NCBI GenBank assembly: GCA_026990595.1
Contig: JALXCZ010000035.1
Span: 59,019 to 123,018, forward strand
Direction of reading: 5' to 3'
DNA: 64,000 nt
Origin: Sulfurovum sp.
GTDB taxonomy: Bacteria > Campylobacterota > Campylobacteria > Campylobacterales > Sulfurovaceae
This document shows, piece by piece, positions 16,583 through 25,335 of the stretch. A model generated the notes under the pieces. That model ran no database searches. It was not told the DNA's origin and saw nothing but the letters and a program-made list of their open reading frames with translations. Made by a program: the position numbers and the translations under genes. Numbering within the stretch: the first letter of the stretch is position 1; every line of letters begins with the position of its first letter.

Positions 16583-17449
16583 TTAGATAAATATTTCATC
16601 TAAAATAGTGTCTATATACTCATTGGCCTTAAAGCGGATAAGATCTTTGGGTTGTTCCCCTGTACCTATATAGAATATAGGCATTTTGAGCTCATCTGCA
16701 ATACTGAGTACCGATCCGCCTTTGGCTGTGCCGTCAAGTTTTGTAATAATTATACCATCAATTCCGATCATTTCATTGAATACTTTTGCCTGATTAATGG
16801 AAGAAGAGCCCTGTGTACCGTCAAGAATAAGCATTTTGCGGTGTGGTGCTCCCTCCTGGGCTTTGTTGGCTACACGTATCATTTTTTTTAGCTCCTCAGA
16901 GAGGTTGGTTTGGGTATGTAGGCGTCCTGCTGTATCGATAATAACATTATCATAGCCTTTTGCTTTGGCTGATTCTATCGTGTCATAGACAACGGCAGAG
17001 GGGTCATGCCCCTGCTGTGTAGCAACAATAGGCAGATCCAGTTTTGCCGCCCATCGTGTAAGCTGCTCTATCGCCGCTGCACGGAAGGTGTCACCGGCAC
17101 CGAGGATCACTTTTTTGCCTTCATTTTGATAACGGTATGCCAGTTTGGAGATCGTTGTGGTCTTTCCTGCACCGTTGACACCGATGATCATTTCAACAAA
17201 AGGTTTGACATCACTCTCTTTCCAGTCAGCTTTATACTGAAATACAGAAATAAGAGAGTTGAAGGCTTGGATACGATTGATATTTTCCGGAAGCGCTTCT
17301 AAAAGTCTCTCTGCCAATTCATAATTGACATCCGCTTCAAGTAGAATATCTTCAAATTCATCTTTACTGATGGATTTTCTTTTTGTCGGTACCACTTCTT
17401 TAATGGCTTCATTGGTCTTGCCTAAAACTTTTTTAAACAGATTAAACAT
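16583..17449 (-). CDS. ftsY: Signal recognition particle receptor FtsY
   Basis: FtsY is the GTPase that docks SRP-ribosome complexes at the inner membrane. The 288-aa protein is the compact form without a long acidic A domain. It has the G1 loop GVNGAGKTT (residues 90-98), DTAGRLHTQTNL (G3), TKLDGTAKGG (G4) and a C-terminal GTGEQPKDL. It lies 10 nt downstream of a thioredoxin lipoprotein gene on the same strand. Confidence 0.96.
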   Translation of the reverse strand: MFNLFKKVLGKTNEAIKEVVPTKRKSISKDEFEDILLEADVNYELAERLLEALPENINRIQAFNSLISVFQYKADWKESDVKPFVEMIIGVNGAGKTTTISKLAYRYQNEGKKVILGAGDTFRAAAIEQLTRWAAKLDLPIVATQQGHDPSAVVYDTIESAKAKGYDNVIIDTAGRLHTQTNLSEELKKMIRVANKAQEGAPHRKMLILDGTQGSSSINQAKVFNEMIGIDGIIITKLDGTAKGGSVLSIADELKMPIFYIGTGEQPKDLIRFKANEYIDTILDEIFI

Positions 17450-17459
17450 AGTGTATTCC

Positions 17460-18119
17460 TTATTTCATTGCTTCTTGAATATCGTGTTCTACCATTTCCA
17501 CAGGAACTGCACCTTCATAATGTATATAATAATTTCCTGCTTTATATAAAATAGTCAGTGGTAACGGAAAATTTTTTGGAAGTTGAAGTGTCTTTGTCAC
17601 TGCTGCTGCAAAAGCATCATTTTGTTTACCGTTGGAGATATAGTAATTTGCATGATATCTTTTAATGAATGTCTCTAGAGCAGCGTTGTCTTGAGCATCA
17701 TTTACAAGAACACCCGCAACAAAAAGTTTGTTTTTGTATTTTTTTTGAAGATCTGAGAGATAGGGAATCTCACCTCTGCAGGGAGGGCACCATGTAGCAA
17801 AAAGATTAATGAGTATGACCGGTGCATTGATGTCAGCAGATGTAATATGTTTGTTGTCAACGTCGACGGTATATTGTTTTTGTTTGCTGTCGGTTAAAAT
17901 AAAAGTACCTGTAGAAGATGTAGTTATACTCTTATGCGTCGTAACAGTTGAATTATTTGTCAGTTCTTTTGTGTTTAAGGTGTCTTGTCCCCGATCTTTT
18001 TGGGTGAGTATTTCAGTAGTATTCTCTACTGCAATATCCTGTGATGAGGATTTTTTATTTTCACATGCTGTAAAAAACAGGGAAATAATAATTAAAAGCA
18101 GAATATTGGTTCTCTTCAC
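17460..18119 (-). CDS. TlpA-like thioredoxin-fold lipoprotein
   Basis: The 219-aa protein has a lipobox FTAC with Cys19, a low-complexity Ser/Thr linker (about residues 22-75), and a thioredoxin-fold domain with the redox motif W110-C-P-P-C114. It is probably a membrane-anchored periplasmic reductase of the TlpA/ResA type, for example in cytochrome c maturation; the substrate is unknown. A divergent promoter region of 52 bp separates it from the 5-FTHF cyclo-ligase gene. Confidence 0.85.
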   Translation of the reverse strand: MKRTNILLLIIISLFFTACENKKSSSQDIAVENTTEILTQKDRGQDTLNTKELTNNSTVTTHKSITTSSTGTFILTDSKQKQYTVDVDNKHITSADINAPVILINLFATWCPPCRGEIPYLSDLQKKYKNKLFVAGVLVNDAQDNAALETFIKRYHANYYISNGKQNDAFAAAVTKTLQLPKNFPLPLTILYKAGNYYIHYEGAVPVEMVEHDIQEAMK

Positions 18120-18132
18120 ATGATTCCTTCGT

Positions 18133-18138
18133 TATAAT
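18133..18138 (+). promoter_or_regulatory. -10 box upstream of the 5-FTHF cyclo-ligase gene
   Basis: TATAAT lies 33 nt before the ATG at 18172, within the divergent gap. Confidence 0.45.
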
Positions 18139-18171
18139 TAGAGAGATTATACCAAAAGAGCACTAAAAAGA

Positions 18172-18729
18172 ATGGATAGCATGCAAAGAGATAGAGTTAA
18201 AAACAGTTTTAGAGCCTATTGTTTAAAACGTTTGCAAAAGGCAGGCAATGCTGTGAACCGGTATAAAAAAGACAAATTGGTATTGGAACGTTTGTATCAA
18301 TACATTATTAAAAATGATGCACAAAAAATATTATTGTATCTTCCCTTGAGAACAGAAGTCAATCTCTACCCTCTTATTAAACGCTTGAGAAAGGAAAAGA
18401 GAGCACTCTATGTGCCGTTTATGGAAGGTAAAAGTTTTAGGGTGGTAAAATATAGATTACCACTGGAAAAAAAACGTTTTGGGATCAAAGAGTCCAAAGA
18501 TTCAAAACAGTATAGAATAAGAAAATTAGATATGGCTATCGTACCTATAGTGGGGATGGATATCACACATAGACGTGTGGGATTCGGGAAGGGGATGTAC
18601 GATAGATTTTTTGAAAAAGAGATTGAAAATATAAATAAAACAGTATTTGTGGCACGGGAATTGTGTTACAGCGGGGAAATTGTAACAGATCATTATGATG
18701 TAAAAGCAGATATGATCATTATGCCATAA
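18172..18729 (+). CDS. 5-formyltetrahydrofolate cyclo-ligase
   Basis: The enzyme converts 5-formyl-THF to 5,10-methenyl-THF with ATP. The 185-aa length fits. It shows the N-terminal basic helix, LLYLPLRTEVN, and the conserved VGFGKGMYDRFF segment (about residues 138-149), which corresponds to the GxGxGYYDR phosphate-binding signature. A second ATG at 18181 is possible. Its position between a thioredoxin lipoprotein and rny matches Campylobacter order. Confidence 0.9.
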   Translation: MDSMQRDRVKNSFRAYCLKRLQKAGNAVNRYKKDKLVLERLYQYIIKNDAQKILLYLPLRTEVNLYPLIKRLRKEKRALYVPFMEGKSFRVVKYRLPLEKKRFGIKESKDSKQYRIRKLDMAIVPIVGMDITHRRVGFGKGMYDRFFEKEIENINKTVFVARELCYSGEIVTDHYDVKADMIIMP

Positions 18730-18778
18730 ATAGATAGATATATTTTTTATACTTTTTCTTTTATAAAAAGGATTAGGT

Positions 18779-20305
18779 ATGTTAGGGATCATAGGAGTAT
18801 CGGGTTTAACCGGTGTAGCCATAGGGGCAGGAGTATGTTACCTGTGGTTGAAGAACAGTACGAAAAAGAAATTTTCATATTTTGAGCTTGAGGCAAAAGC
18901 AAAGGCAAAAGCCATAGCCAATGAAGCAGAGCTTCTCCTTCAGGAAGCCAATGTCAAAATAAAGACCAAGGAACTGGAATTGGAACGTGAGTTTCAAAAT
19001 CGGGTTGCCGAGGTAGAAGAACGTAACCGTTCTCTCATTTTGCAGACAAAAGAGTTGGTCAAAGAAGAAGAGAATTTGACACAGCTGCAACACCATGTTG
19101 ATGAAAAAGAGAAAAGTTTGGAAAAACTTGAAGTGCAAAAACAAAAGGAGATAGATCAAGCTATTCATGTGATGCAGAATGTAGCTTCTCTCACCAAAGA
19201 GGAGGCAAAAAACTATATTTTGGAAAAAGTGGAAGAGCAGAGTCGTTCAGAAATTGCAGGGATCATACGAAAATATGAGAAATTGGCGAAAGAGGAAGGG
19301 CAGAAAAAAGCCAACTATATTCTGGCACAGGCAACGACACGGTATGCAGGAGATTTTGCAGGAGAGCGGCTGATCAATCTTATTAATCTGCCCAGTGATG
19401 AGCATAAAGGGCGCATTATCGGTAAAGAGGGAAGAAATATCAAAACCCTTGAGATGCTTTTGGGCGTAGATATTGTTGTGGATGAAACACCGGGTGTGAT
19501 ACTGGTAAGTTCTTTCAACCTTTACAGAAGAGCCATTGCTACACGTGTGATAGAGATATTGGTGGAAGATGGACGTATACACCCAGGACGCATTGAAGAG
19601 GTGCATGAGAAAGTGCTGGATGAGTTTGAACAGAAAACCTATGAAGAGGGAGAGAATATCCTAATTGATCTGGGACTTTTCCCCATGCATGAAGAGTTGA
19701 TAAAACTGCTTGGTCGTTTGAAGTATAGAGCAAGTTACGGACAAAATGCCCTGGCACATACACTCGAAGTAGCAAAACTGGCAAAAGTAATGGCTGCTGA
19801 AATGGGAGGGGATGAGAAGCTTGCCCTACGCGCAGGGCTTTTACATGATATTGGTAAGGCATTGACGCAGGATATGGGCGGCTCACACGTAGAAATAGGT
19901 GCTGAGATATGCCGCAGACACAATGAACATCCTACTGTGATTAATGCTATTTATGCTCATCATGGTCATGAAGAACCAGACAGTGTTGAGAGTGCAGCTG
20001 TGTGTGCCGCAGATGTACTCAGTGCTGCAAGACCTGGTGCAAGACGTGAAGTTTTGGAAAGCTTTACCAAACGTGTGAAAGAGATAGAAGAGATAGCTAC
20101 TGCAAAAAATGATGTTTTAAAAGCCTATGCCATTAATGCAGGAAGAGAAGTACGGGTTTTTGTCAACGCTCAGAAGATGAGTGATAATGAAGCAGTACTC
20201 CTGAGTAAAGAAATCGCTAAAGAGATACAGAATAAAGTGCAATATCCCGGTGAGATAAAAGTAAATGTCATCCGTGAAATACGGGCAACAAGTTATGCAA
20301 AATAA
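18779..20305 (+). CDS. rny: Ribonuclease Y
   Basis: RNase Y is a membrane-tethered endoribonuclease that initiates mRNA decay. The 508-aa protein has an N-terminal transmembrane helix (about residues 3-24), a long coiled coil (about 30-170) rich in Glu and Lys, a KH domain with IIGKEGRNIKTLE near residue 210, and an HD domain with H356-D357 (HDIGKAL). This architecture is diagnostic. AAGGATT precedes the ATG. Confidence 0.96.
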   Translation: MLGIIGVSGLTGVAIGAGVCYLWLKNSTKKKFSYFELEAKAKAKAIANEAELLLQEANVKIKTKELELEREFQNRVAEVEERNRSLILQTKELVKEEENLTQLQHHVDEKEKSLEKLEVQKQKEIDQAIHVMQNVASLTKEEAKNYILEKVEEQSRSEIAGIIRKYEKLAKEEGQKKANYILAQATTRYAGDFAGERLINLINLPSDEHKGRIIGKEGRNIKTLEMLLGVDIVVDETPGVILVSSFNLYRRAIATRVIEILVEDGRIHPGRIEEVHEKVLDEFEQKTYEEGENILIDLGLFPMHEELIKLLGRLKYRASYGQNALAHTLEVAKLAKVMAAEMGGDEKLALRAGLLHDIGKALTQDMGGSHVEIGAEICRRHNEHPTVINAIYAHHGHEEPDSVESAAVCAADVLSAARPGARREVLESFTKRVKEIEEIATAKNDVLKAYAINAGREVRVFVNAQKMSDNEAVLLSKEIAKEIQNKVQYPGEIKVNVIREIRATSYAK

Positions 20306-20318
20306 ATGTGAAAAGCGT

Positions 20319-20324
20319 TATAAT
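20319..20324 (+). promoter_or_regulatory. -10 box upstream of the 97-aa gene
   Basis: TATAAT lies 27 nt before the ATG at 20351. Confidence 0.45.
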
Positions 20325-20350
20325 CAAATATCACTATACAAAGGCAAAAA

Positions 20351-20644
20351 ATGGACAAATGTCAGCAAATTAAAGCACATGTCAGAATGGAAGAGCGGTA
20401 TGAAGGATTAAGTCTTATTTTCGGAGACAATAAACTACTCAAGGGCGAGATACTTCAGGCTATTGATGATACCAAAAAAGAGACAGGACAAAAACCTTTT
20501 ATTTTTGATAAAATCTCAAATGACAGACAGGATATTCAATGTATCTATGTAGAGTTTCATGATGATGTGCATAGAGAAGCAGGGGATTTTTTTACCAAAG
20601 TTCTCAAAAAACTGAATATAGATCACTGTGAGAAGGATATATAA
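20351..20644 (+). CDS. Small conserved-looking protein, function unknown
   Basis: The 97-aa soluble, charged protein carries cysteines near both ends (C4 and C93) and histidines in FHDDVHREAGDFF. No family was recognised. It is followed directly (no gap between TAA and ATG) by a cyclophilin gene, so the two are probably co-translated. AAAGGC upstream is a plausible ribosome site. Confidence 0.65.
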   Translation: MDKCQQIKAHVRMEERYEGLSLIFGDNKLLKGEILQAIDDTKKETGQKPFIFDKISNDRQDIQCIYVEFHDDVHREAGDFFTKVLKKLNIDHCEKDI

Positions 20645-21205
20645 ATGAAAAAATTATTGATAGGGTTACTTCTTGTAGGTTTAGGGTTACAGGTGAATGC
20701 AGAAGAAGTAAAAGCGACTGCGACAAGCACCCATAAAGCTCCCATTGTAGTATTGGAAACAAATGCAGGGAAAATAGAACTTAAATTGTTTCCCAAAGCA
20801 GCACCTTTGGCAGTTGAAAATTTTATAACACATGTAAAAAACGGATACTATAATGGTTTGATCTTTCATCGTGTCATAAAAGGATTTATGATACAGGGTG
20901 GCGACCCGACAGGTACAGGAAGAGGTGGAGAATCTATTTGGCATAAAGAGTTCAAAAACGAATATGCACCTAACCTGATATTTGACAAACCTTTTTTACT
21001 GGCTATGGCAAATCACGGACCAAATACCAATGGAAGTCAGTTTTTTATTACGGTTGCTCCCACGCCATGGCTCAATGGCGGATATACGATCTTTGGTGAA
21101 GTAATAAATGGAAAAAAAATAGTTAAAAAGATCGAGAATGTTTCAACTGGAGCGGCTGACAGACCAATGTTCGATCAAAAGATCATTAAGGCATATATTA
21201 AATAA
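20645..21205 (+). CDS. Cyclophilin-type peptidyl-prolyl cis-trans isomerase, exported
   Basis: The 186-aa protein has a signal peptide (MKKLLIGLLLVGLGLQVNA, cleavage near residue 19) and a complete cyclophilin domain: FHRVIKGFMIQGGDPTGTGRGGES, ANHGPNTNGSQFFIT and TPWLNGGYTIFGEV, shown here in pieces. It should assist proline isomerisation in the periplasm. It resembles PpiA. Confidence 0.9.
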   Translation: MKKLLIGLLLVGLGLQVNAEEVKATATSTHKAPIVVLETNAGKIELKLFPKAAPLAVENFITHVKNGYYNGLIFHRVIKGFMIQGGDPTGTGRGGESIWHKEFKNEYAPNLIFDKPFLLAMANHGPNTNGSQFFITVAPTPWLNGGYTIFGEVINGKKIVKKIENVSTGAADRPMFDQKIIKAYIK

Positions 21206-21208
21206 TCA

Positions 21209-22111
21209 ATGGATTTAAACAGTATCAGAGAGGAACGCCGAAAATGGCTGACCTGGAAAAATATCGTACCTTATCAGAAGGCGATCAAAGCTTTACCTGC
21301 TTATGATAACCTTGAAGTAAAGTTTGGTGACAGGGTAGAAATACAGATTGCTGATCTGTCTGAGCCTGATATGGTACAAATTGAGCAAACCGCACGTTTA
21401 ATGCTTCCTTGGCGTAAAGGACCGTTTCAGATCAATGATCTTTTTATTGATTCAGAGTGGCAGAGTCAGATAAAATACAATTTGCTTAAGCCCCATTTTG
21501 ATCTTAAAGATAAAATTGTAGGCGACATCGGATGCAATAACGGCTATTATCTTTTTCGTATGCTTACCCATAAACCTAAAAAACTCATTGGCTTCGATCC
21601 TTCTGCCATTTACTATTCACAATTTCAATTCATAGATCATTTTATACAATCAGAGATTGTGTATGAACTTTTAGGTGTAGAGCATGTAGAATTTTATGAA
21701 CATAAATTCGATGTACTTTTTTGTTTGGGTGTGCTCTATCACCGTGCAGATCCTGTCGGAATGTTAAAGTCTCTTTTCAAGGGGCTCAATAAAGGCGGAG
21801 AACTTATACTTGATACGTTTATGATAGATGGTGAAGAGGAAATATGCCTTACACCTAAAGAGAGATACTCAAAGATACCGAATATCTATTTTGTACCGAC
21901 GATCAATGCACTGAAGAACTGGTGTTACAGAGCCGGTTTTGAGATGGTTGAAGTATTAGAGACGATGGTTACGGAATCTAATGAACAGAGAAAAACAGAA
22001 TGGATAGAGACCCAAAGTCTTGAAGATTTTCTTGATCCGAATGATCCGGGCAAAACCGTTGAAGGGTATCCGGCACCCAAACGGGTTTATATTAAAGCGA
22101 TAAAATCATAA
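21209..22111 (+). CDS. cmoB: tRNA U34 carboxymethyltransferase
   Basis: CmoB transfers the carboxymethyl group from carboxy-SAM to 5-hydroxyuridine at tRNA position 34, making cmo5U. The 300-aa sequence contains the family features RKGPFQINDLFIDSEW, the SAM fold GDIGCNNGYYLFRM (about residue 108), VLYHRADPVGML, and a PNIYFVPT segment. No cmoA is seen in the window. It begins 3 nt after the cyclophilin stop. Confidence 0.92.
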   Translation: MDLNSIREERRKWLTWKNIVPYQKAIKALPAYDNLEVKFGDRVEIQIADLSEPDMVQIEQTARLMLPWRKGPFQINDLFIDSEWQSQIKYNLLKPHFDLKDKIVGDIGCNNGYYLFRMLTHKPKKLIGFDPSAIYYSQFQFIDHFIQSEIVYELLGVEHVEFYEHKFDVLFCLGVLYHRADPVGMLKSLFKGLNKGGELILDTFMIDGEEEICLTPKERYSKIPNIYFVPTINALKNWCYRAGFEMVEVLETMVTESNEQRKTEWIETQSLEDFLDPNDPGKTVEGYPAPKRVYIKAIKS

Positions 22112-22318
22112 ATAGAGTGTTATCTGACATTTTTTGACATTTTTTGAATATACTACAAGTTATACAGTGTATTACATAGATAAAAGAAAAAGATACTTTT
22201 ATTTTTAAATAAGGTTGATTTTGCTATAAATACGCTATTAAAAGAGAAAAGTCGGAAAAACTTAAGTTTCTGTTTAAGTTTTGTTTACTTTTTGAGTAGA
22301 TTGGAAGAATATAAAAAT
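22112..22318 (+). promoter_or_regulatory. Promoter/operator region of the HsrA-like regulator
   Basis: This 207-bp gap holds an extended -10 (TGC followed by TATAAA at 22225-22230). It also holds a direct repeat TTAAGTTT at 22262-22269 and 22274-22281 with a 12-bp period, and a tandem TGACATTTTT pair (about 22125-22145). OmpR-type regulators bind direct repeats about one helical turn apart, and HP1043 is known to bind its own promoter, so the TTAAGTTT pair is a candidate autoregulatory operator. Confidence 0.5.
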
Positions 22319-22978
22319 ATGAGAATATTAACCGTAGGGTTCAGTGACGAATACGTTAAAGAACTAGAAAAAGAGTTAGATAAATACTTCATCTGTATTG
22401 TAGATAATGCAAAAGATATGTACGATGCAACAAATTTCACAGATTTTAGACATTATGAACTTGTTATCATTGTAGATGAAGGTGTAAAATTTTCACTTGA
22501 ACGCTATGTCAATGAAGTCAAAAAGAAAAAGAGTGAAACAAAGATCATGATCTTAACATCCAATTACCGCCAACAGGCAGGTTTTTTCTCTTTAGGTGTG
22601 GATGATGTGGTCTATAATCACTGTGAACATCCGGATCTTATCGCTGCTAGAGTATTGGCAAACATGAGACATCTTTTCGGTACGCAGGTCAATATTGATA
22701 AGTTGGTGATCGATATAGCCAATAAAAAGATAGAGTTTGATCAGAAGATCGTCTCCCTCAACGGTAAGACATTTGATATTTTGGCCTATCTTGCACTGCG
22801 TAAACAGCGTGTATTTAGTAAAGATGAGATCATTAATGCACTTTGGGAAGAGCCTGAGTATGTCAGTGACAATACCGTTGAGGTTGCGATTAACCAGATA
22901 CGTAAACGTTTGAAGAGTATACTTGGTTTCCAGGTGATCCATACAGTTAGACGTAGAGGGTATAAATTCTCATATTAA
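22319..22978 (+). CDS. Orphan OmpR-type response regulator, HsrA (HP1043)-like
   Basis: The 219-aa protein has an N-terminal receiver-like domain and a C-terminal winged helix. The DNA-binding part (ALWEEPEYVSDNTVEVAINQIRKR and TVRRRGYKFSY, in pieces) closely resembles HP1043/HsrA of Helicobacter. The receiver is atypical: the acidic pair is replaced (ILTVGF), the phospho-acceptor position aligns with Val52 followed by Asp53, and the conserved Lys is absent (DDVVYNHCEHP). It likely works without phosphorylation, as HsrA does. No kinase gene is adjacent. ATG 22319 is chosen with GGAAG upstream; an in-frame TTG at 22292 is less likely. Confidence 0.88.
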   Translation: MRILTVGFSDEYVKELEKELDKYFICIVDNAKDMYDATNFTDFRHYELVIIVDEGVKFSLERYVNEVKKKKSETKIMILTSNYRQQAGFFSLGVDDVVYNHCEHPDLIAARVLANMRHLFGTQVNIDKLVIDIANKKIEFDQKIVSLNGKTFDILAYLALRKQRVFSKDEIINALWEEPEYVSDNTVEVAINQIRKRLKSILGFQVIHTVRRRGYKFSY

Positions 22979-22985
22979 TTTTTGA

Positions 22986-23591
22986 TTACATACTTTTTTT
23001 AACTTGATCTATCCAAAAAGGTATTACTCTTTGTTCAGCTTTGAGTGTGGTACTGAGTCCATGTCCAGGGTAGATGGTGTAGTCTCCCTCTATTTTTAAG
23101 GCTTTCTCCAAACTTTTTACCATCTCTTCTGCACTTGATGAGGGGAAGTCCCATCTTCCTATACTCTGTTGGAAAAGAAAATCCCCGGAAAACCAGACAT
23201 CACCTATTTCGATGATACTGCATCCCGGAGTGTGTCCAGGGAAGTGTCGATACTTTATTTTGATACCTTCTATATTAAGTTCCTCATCACCTACTATTTC
23301 ATAGTCCGGAGTACTTTTTGGTGTACCTTGTCCCAACGGGTCTGAAGTGAGCATAAAGCTGTCCTCTTTTGGACAATAGATAGGAAGTTTGAGTCTCTCT
23401 TTTACTTCTGCATTGGACCATACATGATCAAAATGTCCATGTGTATTGAGGATGGCTACAGGATTGGTGACATTGTTTAAAACCCATTTGGTTGCATCTA
23501 CTCCCGGGTCGATAATAAAGTCTTTTCCCTCTACCGTGGCAATATAACAGTTGGTCTGATAAGGTCCCATAGGTTGTATTTTGATTTGCAT
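22986..23591 (-). CDS. Metallo-beta-lactamase-fold hydrolase (glyoxalase II-like)
   Basis: The 201-aa protein has the metal-binding HGHFDH motif (H51, H53, D55, H56), FPGHTPGCS with a further His, and GDFLFQQSIGRWDFP plus YPGHG, the layout of small glyoxalase-II-like hydrolases. It is probably cytoplasmic; the thioester substrate is not known. AGGAG precedes the ATG at 23591. The gene is divergent from the DUF455 gene with only 14 bp between starts. Confidence 0.88.
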   Translation of the reverse strand: MQIKIQPMGPYQTNCYIATVEGKDFIIDPGVDATKWVLNNVTNPVAILNTHGHFDHVWSNAEVKERLKLPIYCPKEDSFMLTSDPLGQGTPKSTPDYEIVGDEELNIEGIKIKYRHFPGHTPGCSIIEIGDVWFSGDFLFQQSIGRWDFPSSSAEEMVKSLEKALKIEGDYTIYPGHGLSTTLKAEQRVIPFWIDQVKKSM

Positions 23592-23593
23592 GG

Positions 23594-23599
23594 TATAAT
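23594..23599 (+). promoter_or_regulatory. Extended -10 promoter for an apparently leaderless gene
   Basis: TGG-TATAAT (extended -10) ends 6 nt before the ATG at 23606, so transcription would start at or next to the start codon. There is no plus-strand Shine-Dalgarno; CTCCT at 23601-23605 is the complement of the opposite gene's AGGAG. Confidence 0.5.
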
Positions 23600-23605
23600 T
23601 CTCCT

Positions 23606-24421
23606 ATGAAGTTATATGATGTGTTAGAACAAGCTATTCTCAGTGATGATATTTCTCTTAAAGAGAAATTGACTGTTCGGTGTTTGGAGTATTGTAGCCA
23701 AAATCAGGTTAGGTATGAGGATAATTTCAAGCCAAGGATTTTTGAAAGACCTTCCTATGCTTCGAAGTGTCACATAGTCGACCCCAGGGAGTTGCCTGCA
23801 CGAAAAGATTTTGATACCAATGAAGGTTTGGGCACTTTGGTACATGCTATTACACACATTGAATACTCTGCCATAGATTTGGCACTTGATGCAGTCTACC
23901 GTTTCCCGGATATGCCAATGGAATATAAAATAGACTGGCTAGTTGTAGCAGAGGATGAGATACGTCATTTTAAAATGCTAAAAGAACTCCTTGCTTCTTT
24001 AGGCTATGAATATGGAGATTTTCCTGTACATTGCGGGCTCTTTGATGCTGCTGAGCATACGGCGAACTCAGTTCTTGAAAGAATGGCGATTATACCGCGT
24101 TACTATGAAGCAAGCGGTCTTGATGTCAACCCTCAGATTATTAAAAAATTGGATAATAGGCGCAAAAATCCTCTAGTGAAACAACTCATAGATGCTCTGA
24201 ATGTAATCTACGAAGAAGAGATAGACCATGTCCATAAAGGTGATAAATGGTTTAAGTACCTTTGCAAAAAAGAGGCGCTTGATGAAAGTGTCTATTTTGA
24301 AATACTCGAACGCTATAAACTGCTTTCCAAACATAGACCGCATATTAATGTGGATGCGCGAAAAGAGGCAGGGTTTACCTGCAGTGAAATTAAAAAACTC
24401 GGTGCGAAAGAGTGTAAATGA
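23606..24421 (+). CDS. DUF455 ferritin-like protein
   Basis: The 271-aa protein matches the DUF455 (rRNA/tRNA hydroxylase MiaE-like) ferritin fold. It has paired carboxylate/histidine helices: HAITHIEYSAIDLALD, AEDEIRHFKML and EEEIDHVHKGDKWFKYL. These supply the Glu and ExxH residues of a di-iron centre. The function is not established. The final codons overlap the lpxK start by ATGA. Confidence 0.82.
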   Translation: MKLYDVLEQAILSDDISLKEKLTVRCLEYCSQNQVRYEDNFKPRIFERPSYASKCHIVDPRELPARKDFDTNEGLGTLVHAITHIEYSAIDLALDAVYRFPDMPMEYKIDWLVVAEDEIRHFKMLKELLASLGYEYGDFPVHCGLFDAAEHTANSVLERMAIIPRYYEASGLDVNPQIIKKLDNRRKNPLVKQLIDALNVIYEEEIDHVHKGDKWFKYLCKKEALDESVYFEILERYKLLSKHRPHINVDARKEAGFTCSEIKKLGAKECK

Positions 24422-25335
24422 CTTATGCTTATGAACAGATGCTTTTTGCGCCGAAATGGTACCATTATCTAACGATCCTTGTACTGCTGCCAGTTGCTTT
24501 TCTTTATGGTATTTTTATGTTTTTAAGAAGAGTATTGACCCCTAAAAAAAGTTTTGATATTCCTATTGTAAGTATTGGTAATCTTATTGTAGGAGGAAGT
24601 GGGAAGACTCCTTTTGTCATTGCTTTGGCTTCAAGATACAAAGATGTAGCGGTAATATCACGCGGATATGGCAGAAAGAGCAAAGGGCTGCAGCAGGTAA
24701 GTCAAAAAGGAGAAATACTTACTTCAGTGGAGCAAAGTGGTGATGAACCGATGCTTATAGCAACTGCTCTTTCTGATGCCTCGGTGATCGTAAGTGAAGA
24801 TAGGCACAAGGCTATTGCGTTGGCGAAAGAACAGGGGGCGAAACTTATTATTCTAGATGATGGATTCAATCGTGTTGAAATAGAGAAATTTGAGATTGTT
24901 TTGGAGCCTGAAGTGATCAAGAATCATCTGCCGTTCCCTGCGGGACCTTTCAGGGAATTTGGTTTTACGCAGAAATATGCAGATATTGTAGCCAAAGAGG
25001 GAGAGGATTTTGTAAGAAAAGTGAGTTATGCGGATTTGAAATCAAAGATGTTGCTTGTTACAGCGATCTCCAACCCGGATAGATTGGATCATTATCTGCC
25101 TGAAGGGGTAGTGCAGAAAGTCTATCTGGAAGATCATGCCTATTTTGAAGAAGAATCGCTGCAAAGACTTATGAAAGAGTGTGATGCCCAGAGTCTGCTT
25201 GTTACGCAAAAGGATGCTGTGAAAATGCAGGGATTTAAGTTGCCACTCTCCATAATGAAGTTAAAATTAGAGATCAAAAATGAGATATTCATGCAAGTGG
25301 ATGCGTATATCAAAGGATATGGACATGAAAAGTAA
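24418..25335 (+). CDS. lpxK: Tetraacyldisaccharide 4'-kinase
   Basis: LpxK phosphorylates the 4' position of the lipid A precursor at the inner-membrane face. The 305-aa protein has an N-terminal membrane helix (about residues 15-36), a P-loop GGSGKTPF (about 61-68) and ISRGYGRKSKG, followed by LDDGFNR, all LpxK hallmarks. It overlaps both the upstream DUF455 gene (4 nt) and argB downstream (11 nt). Confidence 0.93.
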   Translation: MTYAYEQMLFAPKWYHYLTILVLLPVAFLYGIFMFLRRVLTPKKSFDIPIVSIGNLIVGGSGKTPFVIALASRYKDVAVISRGYGRKSKGLQQVSQKGEILTSVEQSGDEPMLIATALSDASVIVSEDRHKAIALAKEQGAKLIILDDGFNRVEIEKFEIVLEPEVIKNHLPFPAGPFREFGFTQKYADIVAKEGEDFVRKVSYADLKSKMLLVTAISNPDRLDHYLPEGVVQKVYLEDHAYFEEESLQRLMKECDAQSLLVTQKDAVKMQGFKLPLSIMKLKLEIKNEIFMQVDAYIKGYGHEK

